DNA of 64,000 nt from Flagellimonas pelagia (GTDB taxonomy: Bacteria > Bacteroidota > Bacteroidia > Flavobacteriales > Flavobacteriaceae), in contig NZ_QXFI01000035.1 in assembly GCF_003584135.1 (NCBI RefSeq), positions 62,001 through 126,000 of the forward strand, written 5' to 3'. Below the pieces are notes generated by a model. The model did no database searches. It was not told where the DNA came from and worked only from the letters and a program-made list of their open reading frames with translations. The position numbers and the translations under genes are program-made. Shown here piece after piece: positions 62,807 through 64,000 of the stretch (positions within the stretch are counted from its first letter, which is position 1; each line of letters starts with the position of its first letter).

Positions 62807-64000
62807 ATGGATAGATTGAAAACCAAAATTGTAAAAGGAATGGGCAAACAACTAGTGTTGCTGATGTCCATGGCATCGATCGTTCTGTCGTGTACTTTTA
62901 GGACGAAAGAAGATGGGGTATTTGCACAATTGCCCCAGGAAATACGGAAATACATAGATTCAATCCATGTGACGCCCTTGGGAGCGTACCATCCAGAAAT
63001 AAAAGTGGAAAAAATGGGCGATGGTATGATCAATGTGCGATTGACCTATACCATTACGGACACGTTGAGACAGAACGATTGGAGCATTGGGATTGTTCCC
63101 AGTTTTAGGCCCGAGTTCAACTGGGCCCCTCATTTGACCCCTACAGATGAGCATATCATTGCCCAGCATGTTTTCCGGGCCCCGGCCGTAATCATGTCAA
63201 ATGATACCAAACTGATCGCCGTACTACCGGACATCGACCTGATCAAAAATGGCTCTCCCGTGAAATGGTATATGGATATGGATGCACCGGGGAACATGAT
63301 CGCATTGGGAGCGAGCAATTATGGGGTCAAAGAACATGTTCTGTTCACAAAGGAAGAGGGGGCCGTTTACCCTCCTGGAAAATTTGAGTATGGATTCAAA
63401 ATCTTGGTCAGTGACAAAGCTGCCGATATTGCCAATCCATGGCGTAAAATACTCTCGTACTATTGGAGGGAATATGGAAAGCCCCTATATGATCGGGGAG
63501 AGCCCATTGCAACGGATTTGGACGCCTATGTGGAACGTACCTACAAATGGGCTTTCGGGAGTTGGAAGGAGGCGGTTTGGCAAGAATTCAAAATTAACGG
63601 CAGAACTGTAGGGGCCCCAGTTTTTATAGTGAACGTGACCCAAAGCCCAAATTATGGAAAAATGGTGAACGAAAGGGAGTTCAGGTCCATATGGAACCAA
63701 GCGTGGTTCAGTTCCCTAAGGTCCGCTTCGGGATTGTACCGTTATGCCAAAAAAACAGGAAACGATACACTGTTGCAAAAAGCAAAACTCGGCAAGGAAC
63801 TGGCCTTGGCATTTCCACAGCAGAATGGCTTTTTCAACGGTTTGATCGCCACTGAAATGGAGAAGACCGAGGTCGATGGGGAAGAATACAATAAATCGAA
63901 GGGATGGGGGTCATATTATTTTGGAAACTCAAACCGAAATCCTGTGACATGGGATGCAAAAGAGTCCCCATTCCATATTCTGGATATGAGTTGGACTGCA
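62807..64000 (+). CDS. Secreted lipoprotein, possible glycosidase (cut by window edge)
   Basis: The frame opens at ATG 62807, or at Met 62840 (MGKQLVLLM), and runs to the window edge, at least 398 residues. A lipobox (VLSC, Cys about 29) is present. The mature part begins with a beta-rich domain (ITDTLRQNDWSIGIVPSFRPEFNW) and turns helical (WREYGKPLYDRGEPIA, YGKMVNEREFRSIWNQAW), like an alpha-barrel enzyme. No known family is recognised. Its position after susD suggests a polysaccharide enzyme or a substrate-binding protein. Confidence 0.6.
   Translation, partial: MDRLKTKIVKGMGKQLVLLMSMASIVLSCTFRTKEDGVFAQLPQEIRKYIDSIHVTPLGAYHPEIKVEKMGDGMINVRLTYTITDTLRQNDWSIGIVPSFRPEFNWAPHLTPTDEHIIAQHVFRAPAVIMSNDTKLIAVLPDIDLIKNGSPVKWYMDMDAPGNMIALGASNYGVKEHVLFTKEEGAVYPPGKFEYGFKILVSDKAADIANPWRKILSYYWREYGKPLYDRGEPIATDLDAYVERTYKWAFGSWKEAVWQEFKINGRTVGAPVFIVNVTQSPNYGKMVNEREFRSIWNQAWFSSLRSASGLYRYAKKTGNDTLLQKAKLGKELALAFPQQNGFFNGLIATEMEKTEVDGEEYNKSKGWGSYYFGNSNRNPVTWDAKESPFHILDMSWTA

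Noticed and set aside
1-64000. CRISPR array
   Set aside because: No set of evenly spaced direct repeats with unique spacers was seen; no cas genes were recognised.

Overview
The window looks like DNA from a marine-type Flavobacteriia member (Bacteroidota). It has a SusC/SusD pair, Bacteroidota conjugation genes (DUF4134/TraE-like, DUF1896, N-6 methylase-like), and promoters of the form TTTG - about 20 nt - TAnnTTTG. The genus cannot be fixed from sequence alone. Roughly the first 43 kb is an AT-rich integrative conjugative element with large cargo. The right part (48.4-64 kb) is a visibly GC-richer chromosomal-type sugar locus.

Layout. 1-3.6 kb: end of a leftward tra region (methylase-like protein cut by the window edge, DUF1896, TraE-like, small membrane protein). 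3.8-5.5 kb: two unrecognised leftward genes. 5.6-10.9 kb: a tightly packed leftward operon of small cytosolic metabolic or detoxification proteins (cupin, two DinB-fold proteins, cysteine hydrolase, SnoaL-like, hotdog thioesterase, glutamine amidotransferase, YggS, AAA ATPase), preceded by an odd tRNA-Cys. 10.9-14.8 kb: a second leftward operon (EamA exporter, three GNATs, a branched-chain aminotransferase, a YfiT-like protein), divergent from a MocR regulator at 14.9-16.3 kb. 16.4-16.6 kb: a long nested hairpin, probably a structured RNA. 17.8-22.7 kb: rightward mobilization block (toprim protein, oriT-like hairpin, MobC-like, relaxase, TraG/VirD4 coupling protein).

22.8-42.3 kb is a defense island. 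One apparent eleven-gene operon (22.8-34.3 kb) begins with a half HsdS, HsdM and HsdS and ends with HsdR and a YgjP-type metallopeptidase. Between HsdS and HsdR sits a CBASS module: patatin phospholipase, CD-NTase, stand-alone E2-like protein, a second CD-NTase with an N-terminal membrane anchor, and a DUF2971 protein. It is followed by a large helicase with a possible nuclease tail, McrB and McrC, then an AlbA_2/ATPase-like regulator-type gene and a nucleoside deaminase. The dual-synthase, E2-only CBASS nested in a type I restriction operon is the most promising unusual system here.

43.2-47.1 kb: a separate leftward mobilizable module (large serine recombinase with a decayed zinc ribbon, a 57-residue coupled ORF, a relaxase, MobC-like, oriT-like repeats). 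About 1.3 kb without convincing genes follows.

48.4-64 kb: a polysaccharide utilization locus. A LacI regulator and matching TTAAACGTTTAA-type operators precede lacI, the first catabolic gene and susC. The locus encodes two GH172 (DUF2961) glycosidases, a DUF6786-like lipoprotein, L-fucose/D-arabinose isomerase, a FucP-like permease, a ribulokinase-like FGGY kinase, SusC, SusD and a truncated lipoprotein. A FucI with a ribulokinase and no aldolase, next to two GH172 enzymes, fits D-arabinose (for example from D-arabinofuranosyl glycans) better than fucose.
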